From positions 51,904 to 115,903 of the forward strand of contig NZ_PENI01000032.1 in assembly GCF_003688995.1 (NCBI RefSeq): a stretch of 64,000 bases of DNA. Reading direction: 5' to 3'. This document shows positions 1 to 6,483 of the stretch, piece after piece (position 1 is the stretch's first letter; every line of letters starts with the position of its first letter). A program made the position numbers and the translations under genes. Origin of the DNA: Streptomyces shenzhenensis. GTDB taxonomy: Bacteria; Actinomycetota; Actinomycetes; Streptomycetales; Streptomycetaceae. Under the pieces are notes generated by a model, which had not been told where the DNA came from, did no database searches, and was given only the letters and a program-made list of their open reading frames with translations.

Positions 1-2
1 CG

Positions 3-1049
3 CCGGTCGTCGAGTCCACGCGCCTCGCAGTCGAGCGGGAGAAGCTGGCCGCGATGCCGGCCTACCGGGAGATCACTGGCCCGGCGACGAAGCAGCGGAT
101 CCGGGCGACCTTGCGGGCCGCACTGAACGCGGCGATCAAGCGGCAGCTCATCACGTTCAACCCGGCCGCGCACGTCGAGCTGGCCTCGGGCAAGCGCCCG
201 AAGGCGGTGCTGTGGGCCGAGCAGCACGTCGAGCACTGGCGGAAGACGGGCGAGAAGCCGTCCGCGGTCATGGTGTGGACGCCGCCGCAGATCGGCCAGT
301 TCCTCGACGAGGCCGAGTCGTCTCGGCTGTACGCGTTCTTCCACCTGATCGCGTTCCGGGGCCTGCGCCGTGGCGAAGGCGTCGGCCAGGACTGGGTGAA
401 CGTCGACCTTGACGGGCAGGCGATCACCATCGCCAAGGAGATCGTCGTGGACGGCTGGACGCCGATCGAGGACGACCCGAAGACGGACGGGTCGGCGGCC
501 ACGATCGGCCTCGACAGCGTCAACGTGGCCGTCCTGCGCGCCCACCATGAGCGGCAGCTGGAGGAGCGCCAGGCGTGGAACCGGCACGCTGCTTCTGAGC
601 GGGAGAAGGGCAAGGATGTCGCGGACTGGGTGGACACCGGGAAGGTCTTCACCGACGTCGACGGGACGTGGCTGCATCCGGAGAGCGTGTCGGACGAGTT
701 CCGCCGGATCTGCAAGGCGGCCGGCCTGCCCCCGATCAATCTCCGGGATCTGCGGCACTGCGCGGCGACCCTGATCCATGCGGGCGGGGGAGACCTGCAT
801 GCGATCAAGGAGACGCTGCGGCACTCGACGATCAAGCTGGCGTCGGACACCTACACCTCCTTGCTGAAGGAAGTCGACCTGGAGATTGCGGAGCGCGCAG
901 CGGCGCTGGTGCCGCGGGCGCGGAAGCCGCGCGACGAAGCCCCCGCGCCGGGCGCTGTACCGGAGCGGGGGCCTGGAGCGTCGCAGTCGAGCGATGCTGA
1001 TATGGACGGCTCCACGGTACCCATGGCCATCCGGGAGGGCGCGGCGTAG
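3..1049 (+). CDS. Site-specific tyrosine integrase, 5' end outside window
   Basis: This is the C-terminal part of a phage/AICE-type tyrosine recombinase that would integrate and excise a mobile element. The frame is open to the window edge, so the start lies upstream; the first internal ATG is at 54. The catalytic domain is clear. An Arg-containing RGLRRGEG box near residue 105 (counted from that ATG) is followed by an RDLRH box, an LRHSTI box and a DTYTSLL tyrosine motif. The first His of the usual HxxR box is Arg here, a change I believe is common in actinobacterial integrases. A mid-domain SAM-like core-binding segment precedes it. The gene points at the partial tRNA at 1267-1310, the normal layout for int next to its att site. 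The family assignment is secure; the element type is inferred. Confidence 0.93.
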   Translation, partial: PVVESTRLAVEREKLAAMPAYREITGPATKQRIRATLRAALNAAIKRQLITFNPAAHVELASGKRPKAVLWAEQHVEHWRKTGEKPSAVMVWTPPQIGQFLDEAESSRLYAFFHLIAFRGLRRGEGVGQDWVNVDLDGQAITIAKEIVVDGWTPIEDDPKTDGSAATIGLDSVNVAVLRAHHERQLEERQAWNRHAASEREKGKDVADWVDTGKVFTDVDGTWLHPESVSDEFRRICKAAGLPPINLRDLRHCAATLIHAGGGDLHAIKETLRHSTIKLASDTYTSLLKEVDLEIAERAAALVPRARKPRDEAPAPGAVPERGPGASQSSDADMDGSTVPMAIREGAA

Positions 1050-1230
1050 AGTCGAGGGGAACGAATGGGCCTCGTCACCGCAGGTGGCGGGGCCTTTCTG
1101 CTCAGCCGGTGCTCAACCGAACGCCACCCAACGGGCTCGTATCAAAGCAGACGAGACCCACTGAGAGGGGTTGCTGGCGACGTGCAAAGTGGTGGTGACC
1201 TGTACTCCAGCAGACGAATCCGATTGGGTA

Positions 1231-1260
1231 CAACTTGACCGGACGGGACCGTACTTGACA
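1231..1260. repeat. Short direct repeat, possible integrase arm sites
   Basis: ACTTGAC occurs at 1233-1239 and again at 1253-1259, 20 bases apart, just inside the element side of the partial tRNA. Direct repeats at this place are often arm-type binding sites of tyrosine integrases. Only two copies are seen, so the assignment is tentative. Confidence 0.3.
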
Positions 1261-1266
1261 CCCGGA

Positions 1267-1310
1267 GACTCATAATCCGTCGGCCGTGGGTTCGAGTCCC
1301 ACCCGCCCCA
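1267..1310 (+). other. att site: 3' portion of tRNA-Met(CAU)
   Basis: The stretch reads as the end of a tRNA: anticodon loop CTCATAA (CAU) at 1269-1275, anticodon 3' stem TCCGT, T-arm GTGGG-TTCGAGT-CCCAC, and acceptor 3' strand CCGCCCC plus A. The 5' half (D arm and 5' acceptor strand) is missing, and the sequence before GACTCATAA does not pair as an anticodon stem. It is therefore a partial copy, not a working tRNA. Its position directly after the integrase gene fits an attachment site: the element lies to the left, and the intact tRNA should be at the element's far left end. The bases right of 1310 are then the original tRNA downstream flank. Confidence 0.8.
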
Positions 1311-1357
1311 CCCAGGCGCCCTCCGTGCAGGAACGTTCTTACCTGCACCGAAGCGCC

Positions 1358-1383
1358 AGCCCCTCCCTTCTGGAGGGGCTTTC
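1358..1383 (+). terminator. Rho-independent terminator of the original tRNA locus
   Basis: AGCCCCTCC pairs perfectly with GGAGGGGCT around a 5-base loop and is followed by a short T run. Another hairpin (GTGCAGG/CCTGCAC, 1325-1348) precedes it. The site lies 48 bases after the tRNA 3' end and probably terminated the tRNA transcript. Confidence 0.65.
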
Positions 1384-1506
1384 CTCGTCTCTGAAGATCT
1401 TTTGCTGGGCCGCTGCTCGCCCGAAAGCCAGGCGATCATGGCACCGAGGGCTCACCAAACAACACGCCGAGACGTCGACGGAGCAACGCCTCAACAGCCG
1501 AGCGGT

Positions 1507-2160
1507 TCAGGCTCGGGCCTGGACGATGAGGGTGCCGATGTGCCCGGCCTTCGGGGCGCCTACCTCGGTCGCCTCGGCGGTGGCGAATCCGGCTCTGAGC
1601 AGAAGCCGCTCCCACACCGCGGGCCGGTAGCTGTACCGGTAGGTGAACATCGCCTTCCCGGCGAAGCCGCCCTTGTACATGCCCTGGGGGCCGTAGGCGC
1701 CGGGGATGGCCGGCGGCTGGGAGAAGACGAAGACGCCGCCCGGGGTCAGGCGCTCGCGCACGAGCGGGAAGAGACGGGACGGGTCGGTGAACCAGGCCGC
1801 GCCGAAGATGGAGTACACGGCGTCGTACCGCCCCTCGTCGGCGGCGAGCCAGTCGAGGACTTCGCCCTGCTCGATCCGCACGCCGAGCGGCGCCCACTTC
1901 TCACCCGCGCGCTGCACCATGCGCGGCGACAGGTCCACGCCGGTCGCCTTCACGCCCTGCTGCGCGAGGTGGGCCAGCGCGCGTCCGGTGCCGCAGCCGA
2001 CCTCCAGCACGGACTCCGGGGCGCCCAGGAGTTCCGGGCCGGGGCCGTGTCCGGCGTACTGGGTCCAGCAGAACGACGGCTCGGCGTCGTCCTTGAACGC
2101 CGACTCGGCGTAGGCGTCCCACAGTTCGGTCTCGGCGGCGATGTCGTGCGGTACGGGCAC
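1507..2160 (-). CDS. Class I SAM-dependent methyltransferase
   Basis: A 217-residue protein with the Rossmann methyltransferase fold. The SAM-binding motif I VLEVGCGTG lies near residue 45, an acidic GVDLSP strand follows, and a DAVYSIFGAAWF motif IV region and an LTPGGVFVFSQPP post-motif come after. The GTG start at 2160 is chosen because GAAGGAAA lies about 8 bases upstream and the reading frame further upstream overlaps the preceding gene. It is the last gene of the minus-strand operon starting at 4001, 80 bases after the unknown gene at 2241. The substrate cannot be told; a small molecule or a product of the operon is possible. Confidence 0.85.
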   Translation of the reverse strand: MPVPHDIAAETELWDAYAESAFKDDAEPSFCWTQYAGHGPGPELLGAPESVLEVGCGTGRALAHLAQQGVKATGVDLSPRMVQRAGEKWAPLGVRIEQGEVLDWLAADEGRYDAVYSIFGAAWFTDPSRLFPLVRERLTPGGVFVFSQPPAIPGAYGPQGMYKGGFAGKAMFTYRYSYRPAVWERLLLRAGFATAEATEVGAPKAGHIGTLIVQARA

Positions 2161-2240
2161 AGCGCGTTTCCTTCGGGTCGTCAGGATGCGGGAGCCCCCG
2201 CCCTCGGGGAGCTGTGCGGGCGGGGGCGACTGTAGCGGGG

Positions 2241-2744
2241 TCAGTGGCTGTCGGGGACCTTGTCGTCGCACGGGGAGCAGTCCGCGCCGTCGATGGCCCA
2301 CAGTTCCTCGTCGATCGGCCAGCCCTGGCTCTTCAGGAAGTCGCCGGTACGCAGGCACAGGCCGTCGCGGCGGCGCTCGATGAACGGGGCGTGGTGCTTG
2401 AACCGGCCGCCGTTGTAGAGGCGGCAGATGCCCCACCAGACGGGTGTGTCGAGGATGAGCTGGTGGACGCCGATGTCGACGAGCTTGCCGACGCCCAGGT
2501 GCACGTCGGGGTTCTCGATGGAGCCCATGACGTACATGACGGCGTTGCCGAGGATCCGTTCGGCCATGTCGCGGACCATGGTGTGGTCGCGCAGGAGCAG
2601 TGCAACCTCGCGGTCCCACAGACTCATGCCGCTGTCGAAGACGTTGACGGTCAGCTCGGTGATGTGCGGTGCGACCGCGTTCAGCAGGGCTTGCGGGTCG
2701 TCGGTGGTGCGGAGTGCGGTGGGACTGTCGAGCGCGATGGACAC
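2241..2744 (-). CDS. Hypothetical protein in coupled operon
   Basis: A 167-residue protein that I do not recognise. It starts at GTG 2744, preceded by a strong GGGAGGGA ribosome binding site, and overlaps the 3' end of the Cys-rich gene upstream by 64 bases. The sequence is rich in aromatic and charged residues (TPVWWGICRLYNGGRFKHHAPF near residues 103-124) and ends with a CSPCDD segment. There is no signal peptide or membrane helix. It lies between the small Cys-rich proteins and a methyltransferase, so it could be a partner or a substrate of the latter; that is only inference from position. Confidence 0.7.
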   Translation of the reverse strand: MSIALDSPTALRTTDDPQALLNAVAPHITELTVNVFDSGMSLWDREVALLLRDHTMVRDMAERILGNAVMYVMGSIENPDVHLGVGKLVDIGVHQLILDTPVWWGICRLYNGGRFKHHAPFIERRRDGLCLRTGDFLKSQGWPIDEELWAIDGADCSPCDDKVPDSH

Positions 2745-3037
2745 GATTCCCTCCCTGGTTGGATGGCTGCCCTCCTGGTCGAGGGCATTGGCCCGCCCGG
2801 CTCGGCGCGCGCAGGCTGCGGAGCCGGGCGGGAGTCTGTGGTTGAGCTGTCTGCGCAGTCGGGGCAGGCGTACACCTCGACGTCGAGGACGTGGACGCCC
2901 TCCCGGCCGCGGGCGATGCCGGCCGACACGGCGCCGTTCACGTCGAGCAGGCTCTTGGCGCACCAGCAGCAGGCCCACCCCGAGTACTGGGCGTAGGTCA
3001 GCGATGCGGCGGGCGGCGGCTCGGGAGGCGGGGTCAT
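2681..3037 (-). CDS. Small Cys-rich (zinc-ribbon-like) protein
   Basis: A 118-residue protein with a CCWCAK knuckle near residue 23 and a YACPDC knuckle near residue 57. The spacing of about 33 residues suits a small treble-clef or zinc-ribbon site. The start ATG overlaps the stop of the upstream gene in an ATGA. The last 20 or so codons overlap the start of the 2241-2744 gene in another frame, and the C-terminal tail is Pro/Arg-rich and probably unstructured. It is one of three consecutive Cys-knuckle genes in the operon. Function is unknown; DNA or protein binding is a guess based on the knuckles. Confidence 0.65.
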   Translation of the reverse strand: MTPPPEPPPAASLTYAQYSGWACCWCAKSLLDVNGAVSAGIARGREGVHVLDVEVYACPDCADSSTTDSRPAPQPARAEPGGPMPSTRRAAIQPGRESCPSRSTVPPHSAPPTTRKPC

Positions 3038-3213
3038 GGCCGGTCGGCGAGCGGGACCAGGCGGTGGACTTCACGGCACGGGCCGCAGGCGTACAGGCCA
3101 CGCACGGCCGGGCCCGATCCTGCGTCTTCTGCCTGGATCAGCTCGATGCCGGTGGCGAACCGCCCGCACCACGAGCACAGGCCCCGCCTGCCGGTAGTCG
3201 CCTGCGCGGTCAT
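3034..3213 (-). CDS. 59-residue zinc-knuckle protein
   Basis: A very small protein with LCSWCGRF at residues 12-19 and YACGPC near residue 46, so two CxxC pairs that could hold one zinc ion. It starts with an ATG whose ATGA overlaps the (frame-restored) stop of the upstream gene, and it ends in an ATGA shared with the next gene. This coupling and the conserved knuckle layout support a real gene despite the size. I know of no function. Confidence 0.65.
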   Translation of the reverse strand: MTAQATTGRRGLCSWCGRFATGIELIQAEDAGSGPAVRGLYACGPCREVHRLVPLADRP

Positions 3214-3540
3214 CGCTGGCCCCCGTCGGCGAGGTGGAGCAACTCCCTGCGGGTGGAGCATGAGCGGCGGCTGCGGCAGGTGTAGCAGGTGTGGGTGTGG
3301 AGGGTGGCGACCCGGCGAGCCTCGGCGCGCACGCACGTCGTGCAGCCCCGGGGGGTACCAGCAGGTGCCGCTCTCAGTGCTGGGCCGCCGCCGCGGACCG
3401 AGGCTCACAACGGCGCCGGAGGTCAGGGGCGTGGTGCACCAGACGCACGCGCGACCGCACACCTGCTCCTCGGTGAGCTTGTGGATCGGAGGGAGCGGCA
3501 ACAGGTTGACCGCCGCCAGCAGTGCCGTCCTCGCGGTCAT
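3210..3540 (-). pseudogene. Cys-rich zinc-finger gene with a one-base frameshift
   Basis: The gene begins at ATG 3540 (ATGA overlap with the upstream stop) and codes for CGRACVWC, then reaches a run of six G (+ strand) at 3350-3355. In the frame as read, the C-terminal half becomes Pro/His/Arg-rich and runs on through the next gene's start into the next gene. If one base of the run is removed, the frame becomes WYPRGCTTCVRAEARR, then a CYTC knuckle, and it stops in the TGA of an ATGA overlap with the next gene. Restored Cys pairs and restored coupling show that the original frame was the shifted one. A sequencing error, a true mutation or phase variation cannot be told apart from sequence alone. 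Confidence 0.7.
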
Positions 3541-4001
3541 CTCAGCACCTCCGCCGGAATCTGTCGGCCACCCGGCCCGAGCGCGGCGGCGAGTATGGCG
3601 GGCTCGGTCAGCCGTCCCGACCCGTCCGGGTGGGTGAGCCAGAACCGGCCGCAGACCTGTCGGCCTGTCGGAGGGCAGTGCAGCGGGGTACCGGGCGGCT
3701 GCACGGTCACCTGCCGTACGTCCGTCAGTTCGTTACCTGCGTGCAACGGCAACAGCCACCACGTCAGATCCACGGCCGGGTCAGCGAGGACCGGCCCGCG
3801 GTGCTCCTCACGGATACGGCTGAGGGCCTGCATACCCGCCACGAGGCGGCATTCCGCGGCGAGCCACAAACGGCCGGACGGTATGGGCGCGAGGGCTTCG
3901 AGCCCCCACGTCTGGTGGACGAGGTCCGGGCGTGCGGAGCACTCGGCGAGCCACGCATCCCCGGCCCCGAACAGTGCGGCTAAGCACATCGGTTGGGCCA
4001 T
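3537..4001 (-). CDS. Hypothetical protein, first gene of the coupled operon
   Basis: A 154-residue protein starting at ATG 4001 (MAQPMCLAALFG). A GTG at 4058 could extend it by 19 residues, but that would run over the palindromic operator-like sites. The body is Trp- and Pro-rich, with segments such as DLVHQTWGLEALAPIPSG, VDLTWWLLPLHA and GRFWLTHPDGSGRLT. I recall related proteins in actinomycete accessory regions next to small zinc-finger genes, but I cannot name a domain. The stop overlaps the start of the next gene (ATGA). The upstream 85 bases hold the GATTGC repeats and probably the operon promoter. Confidence 0.7.
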   Translation of the reverse strand: MAQPMCLAALFGAGDAWLAECSARPDLVHQTWGLEALAPIPSGRLWLAAECRLVAGMQALSRIREEHRGPVLADPAVDLTWWLLPLHAGNELTDVRQVTVQPPGTPLHCPPTGRQVCGRFWLTHPDGSGRLTEPAILAAALGPGGRQIPAEVLR

Positions 4002-4021
4002 GACCGCACCGTATGCAGGGC

Positions 4022-4053
4022 GATTGCAGCGCTGCTTGCCGATTGCGCGCAAT
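4022..4053. promoter_or_regulatory. GATTGC palindromes upstream of the operon
   Basis: GATTGCAGCG at 4022-4031 is followed by the perfect palindrome ATTGCGCGCAAT at 4042-4053. The same two motifs recur upstream of the DUF6879 fusion gene at 5737-5785. The site lies just before the first gene of the 1507-4001 operon and is a likely operator, perhaps for the XRE protein encoded next door. Confidence 0.55.
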
Positions 4054-4086
4054 TGCACAAGCCCATCAGCGGGTTGCGGAAATTGC

Positions 4087-4935
4087 TCAGGCGAGGTCCA
4101 GGGACGCCCGAGCGCGTCCGATCAACCGACGTGCCGACGGCCCCTCTTCGGCCGCTTCAGCGAGCCATTCCCACGCCCGCTCGTACAGCTGAACGTCCTC
4201 GTCGCCGGTCAGCCACAGCTCCTCGCTGATCGTCTCGACGATGACGAGGCGCCGATCGTAGATCCAGAAGCCGTGCGCCGGCGTCCGGCGTAGCTGCGCG
4301 GTAAAAGGGATGACGCCCAGCTCGATTCGCTTCTGACCCACCAAGTTGTACAGGCGATCAAGCTGTGCGGCCATCACGTCCGTGGGGCACGGCCGGTGGT
4401 ACAGAGCAGCCTCGCACAGCAGGAAGCGGAACGACTTCTCCGGGTCGTAGAGAGCGGCTTGGCGGCGCATCCGTGCCTCGACCGCCTCGTCCGTCGTGGG
4501 TCGGATCTGGCGGAAGGCAGCGTTGGCATCGAAGATCGCTCGCGCGTACTCGGGCGTCTGGAACAAGCCGGGGACTCGCGACACCTCCAGGCCGCGGATC
4601 TCTTTCGTGGTCTCCGTCTGCCGGACAGCGATCTCTTGCCGGCCGCGGTGGCCGCCGGCCAGTTGCCGCTGCCAGGAACGGTGCCGGTCCTTCATGCCGA
4701 GCCCCGCCAGCAGCCCGTGCAGCTCGCTCACGACATCCGGACGGCCCACGCCGTGCGCCCACGCCGTGAGATCCTCGCGCGTCGGTGTCTGCTTCCCGTT
4801 CTGGAGACGGGACACCTTCGACGTCTGCCAGCCCAGTACGGCCGCGAGGTCTTTCCCTTCCAAGCTGGCCTCGACGCGCAGTGTGCGCAGGCGCGCGCCG
4901 AGGGCGTCCCGGGAGGTCTGGAAGTCGGTCGTCAC
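4087..4935 (-). CDS. XRE-family regulator with DUF5753 (Scr1/WhiJ-like)
   Basis: A 282-residue protein: an N-terminal helix-turn-helix at about residues 10-65 (LGWQTSKVSRLQNGKQTP is the typical recognition region) followed by a DUF5753 domain that begins around IRGLEVSRVPGLFQTPEYAR and ends with the YERAWEWLAEAA segment. This is the actinomycete family in which such regulators pair with small DUF397 or similar proteins and behave like antitoxins or developmental regulators. The GTG start at 4935 overlaps the stop of the upstream gene in a GTGA. The partner here is the DUF6879 fusion protein. The protein is the obvious candidate to bind the GATTGC palindromes. Confidence 0.9.
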   Translation of the reverse strand: MTTDFQTSRDALGARLRTLRVEASLEGKDLAAVLGWQTSKVSRLQNGKQTPTREDLTAWAHGVGRPDVVSELHGLLAGLGMKDRHRSWQRQLAGGHRGRQEIAVRQTETTKEIRGLEVSRVPGLFQTPEYARAIFDANAAFRQIRPTTDEAVEARMRRQAALYDPEKSFRFLLCEAALYHRPCPTDVMAAQLDRLYNLVGQKRIELGVIPFTAQLRRTPAHGFWIYDRRLVIVETISEELWLTGDEDVQLYERAWEWLAEAAEEGPSARRLIGRARASLDLA

Positions 4936-5672
4936 ATGGTGGAACGTACCCGCTCGGCGAACTCCGCAGTAGGTACGGCGTGGTGCCACGCGGCGTCCCG
5001 GGCCTGGCAGGCGGCGAGCACCTCGGCCGGGTCCTCGCTCACGTACACGCCAAGGGTGGTGTCGTACTCGTCGAACGCGAACCGGGCGACAACGCGCGAG
5101 TCGAAGAGCCAGAAGTCGAAGTCCGGCAGGCGCAGTTGCTCGGCCTCAGCGCGGGTCAGGTTCCGGATGTCCTCTCCCGCAGCGACGTTCCCCGGGGCGC
5201 TTGCGAGGAGGAACCGCTGTCCGTCCGTCACTGGGTCATCAACGATCCGAACGCGCTCGAACCGCTTCCCGGCCGCCGTCTGCTCGGCGACGTTCGCACG
5301 CCATGCGTTGGCCGGCTCGGCGACGATGTCCTCACCGGCCTGCCAGCGCGCCCACTTGGGGCTGCGCCGGTCCGAGGCGTAGCCGCGGCGGGTCTCCAGC
5401 CGCCACGCGGTGTGCCGGAACTCCTTGAAGAGGCGGGAGATGGAAGCGAACGGCTCAAGCGCCGGTGCCTCGGTTGTGGGGGCGTAGCGAGTGAGCAGGC
5501 TCCGGGGAACGCGGACGAAGGTCTCGGACTCCTTGACGTCCCGCAGACGGGCGAGGTGCGCGGGGTCGGTCTCGCGGTCGCCCTGGACAAGGATCTCGTC
5601 CGTCTCGGGGATCTCGTACAGGGTGGGGCAGTCGCCGTCGTCGCTGGTGGTGCCGAGGAACCTGAGCGTCAT
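4932..5672 (-). CDS. DUF6879 protein fused to its usual small partner
   Basis: A 246-residue protein starting at ATG 5672, six bases after GGAGG. Residues 1-68 look like the small protein usually encoded separately beside DUF6879 genes (MTLRFLGTT start, TDPAHLARLRDVKESETFV core). Residues 75-246 match DUF6879, with FKEFRHTAWRLETRRGY, then FLLAS and LPDFDFWLFDSR, and the terminal acidic/aromatic segment. In many actinomycetes these are two genes before an XRE regulator; here they form one frame. The stop overlaps the start of the XRE gene. DUF6879 proteins have no proven biochemical role; a toxin-like or signalling role with the DUF5753 regulator is inference. Confidence 0.8.
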   Translation of the reverse strand: MTLRFLGTTSDDGDCPTLYEIPETDEILVQGDRETDPAHLARLRDVKESETFVRVPRSLLTRYAPTTEAPALEPFASISRLFKEFRHTAWRLETRRGYASDRRSPKWARWQAGEDIVAEPANAWRANVAEQTAAGKRFERVRIVDDPVTDGQRFLLASAPGNVAAGEDIRNLTRAEAEQLRLPDFDFWLFDSRVVARFAFDEYDTTLGVYVSEDPAEVLAACQARDAAWHHAVPTAEFAERVRSTM

Positions 5673-5736
5673 GTCGCCCTCCATGTATCCGGGTTGGAGC
5701 TCCAGGATGCGCGCACGTCGCCTGGGCGCGCTCGTG

Positions 5737-5785
5737 GATTGCAGCGGATTGCGCCGACGCCGGTGAGGTTGTCGATTGCGCGCAA
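5737..5785. promoter_or_regulatory. GATTGC repeats upstream of the DUF6879-XRE operon
   Basis: Three motifs stand in a row: GATTGCAGCG (5737-5746), GATTGCGC (5747-5754) and GATTGCGCGCAA (5774-5785), the last containing the palindrome TTGCGCGCAA. They lie 65-113 bases before the start codon at 5672, where a promoter would be. The sharing with 4022-4053 suggests common control of the two operons. Confidence 0.55.
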
Positions 5786-5795
5786 CCGGCACGCG

Positions 5796-5824
5796 AAAAA
5801 GTCCCCTCGCGCCCGCAGGGGCTT
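5796..5824 (-). terminator. Possible weak terminator on the minus strand
   Basis: Read on the minus strand, CCCCT and AGGGG form a 5-bp stem around a 9-base GC-rich loop, followed by ACTTTTT. The stem is short, so this is a weak call. It would stop transcription entering the DUF6879 promoter region from the right. Confidence 0.3.
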
Positions 5825-5866
5825 AGGTTCTAGCGGTCATCGCAACACCCGACCTTCAGAGACGCG

Positions 5867-5962
5867 ATGGCCTTCGAGATCCGCAAGATCCGGACACCTC
5901 AAGGGAAGAAGAAGCTGGCCCGTGAGCGGGAGGAATACTTCCGGCTCATGGAGCAGGGGGTG
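5867..5962 (+). pseudogene. N-terminal fragment of an IS30-like transposase
   Basis: The first 31 codons (MAFEIRKIRTPQG, then REREEYFRLMEQGV) resemble the start of IS30-family transposases, where this leads into a helix-turn-helix. After residue 31 the resemblance stops and the frame becomes an Arg/Pro-rich run that ends at 6196 without any transposase motif. No inverted repeats or target duplication were seen. The 300 bases that follow hold no supported gene. The assignment rests on a short match, so it is moderate. Confidence 0.4.
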
Positions 5963-6358
5963 ATCAGGCGAAAAGCACCGGCAGGAGCACCCCGCCTGCC
6001 ACGGCGGTACCGGCAACGTCGGTGGAGAACTCCGGCAGAGCTGAGCACATCGAGGGAGAAACGGTCGCCAAAGCCCCCAAGCTTCCGTCCGGAGAGCCGC
6101 TGGCCCAAGTGGCTTCTGTGGAGGGCAGCCGCGAACTCGAGTTGGGGCACATCACCACGCAACCACTGTCGGTCCACTGGAATGCGTGGCCAGTGAGGTC
6201 AGCAGCACTTACAGCGAGCTACGTCTCAAGGAGCCCCGGGACGTGGACAGGAGGAGTGCCGATCTCGGGGTGCGGTAATCCGGGTTGATGGGCTTCGGGA
6301 GGGGTTCGGCGGGGCAGGACGATCAGGACGAGGCACTGGGAAGCATGAGGAGGGCGCC

Positions 6359-6460
6359 ATGGACCGCCGGATCCGTGTTCGTGTCAGCCGTCGGCCCGCC
6401 GCCCCCCGCGGCCAGGAGATCGACCGCAGGACCCCTTCGGGGCGGATCCTGCCGTACTGA
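6359..6460 (+). CDS. Possible 33-residue peptide gene
   Basis: An ATG at 6359 stands seven bases after a GAGGAGGG ribosome-binding sequence and opens a 33-codon frame that ends ILPY-stop. The peptide is basic (many Arg). Against it, the frame includes a GCAGGA/TCCTGC hairpin (6426-6452) that could be the terminator of the sensor kinase gene ending at 6484 on the other strand. Low confidence; recorded because the binding site is strong. Confidence 0.2.
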   Translation: MDRRIRVRVSRRPAAPRGQEIDRRTPSGRILPY

Positions 6461-6483
6461 ACGGAGCGGTGCGGGACGGCCGT

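Noticed and set aside
62..850. Long minus-strand frame opposite the integrase gene
   Set aside because: Shadow frame of a GC-rich gene with Ser/Arg-rich product and no motif.
1113..1439. Minus-strand open frame with GGWDSNPRPTDYES across the partial tRNA
   Set aside because: This peptide is the well-known false product of translating a tRNA on the opposite strand; it has no gene features.
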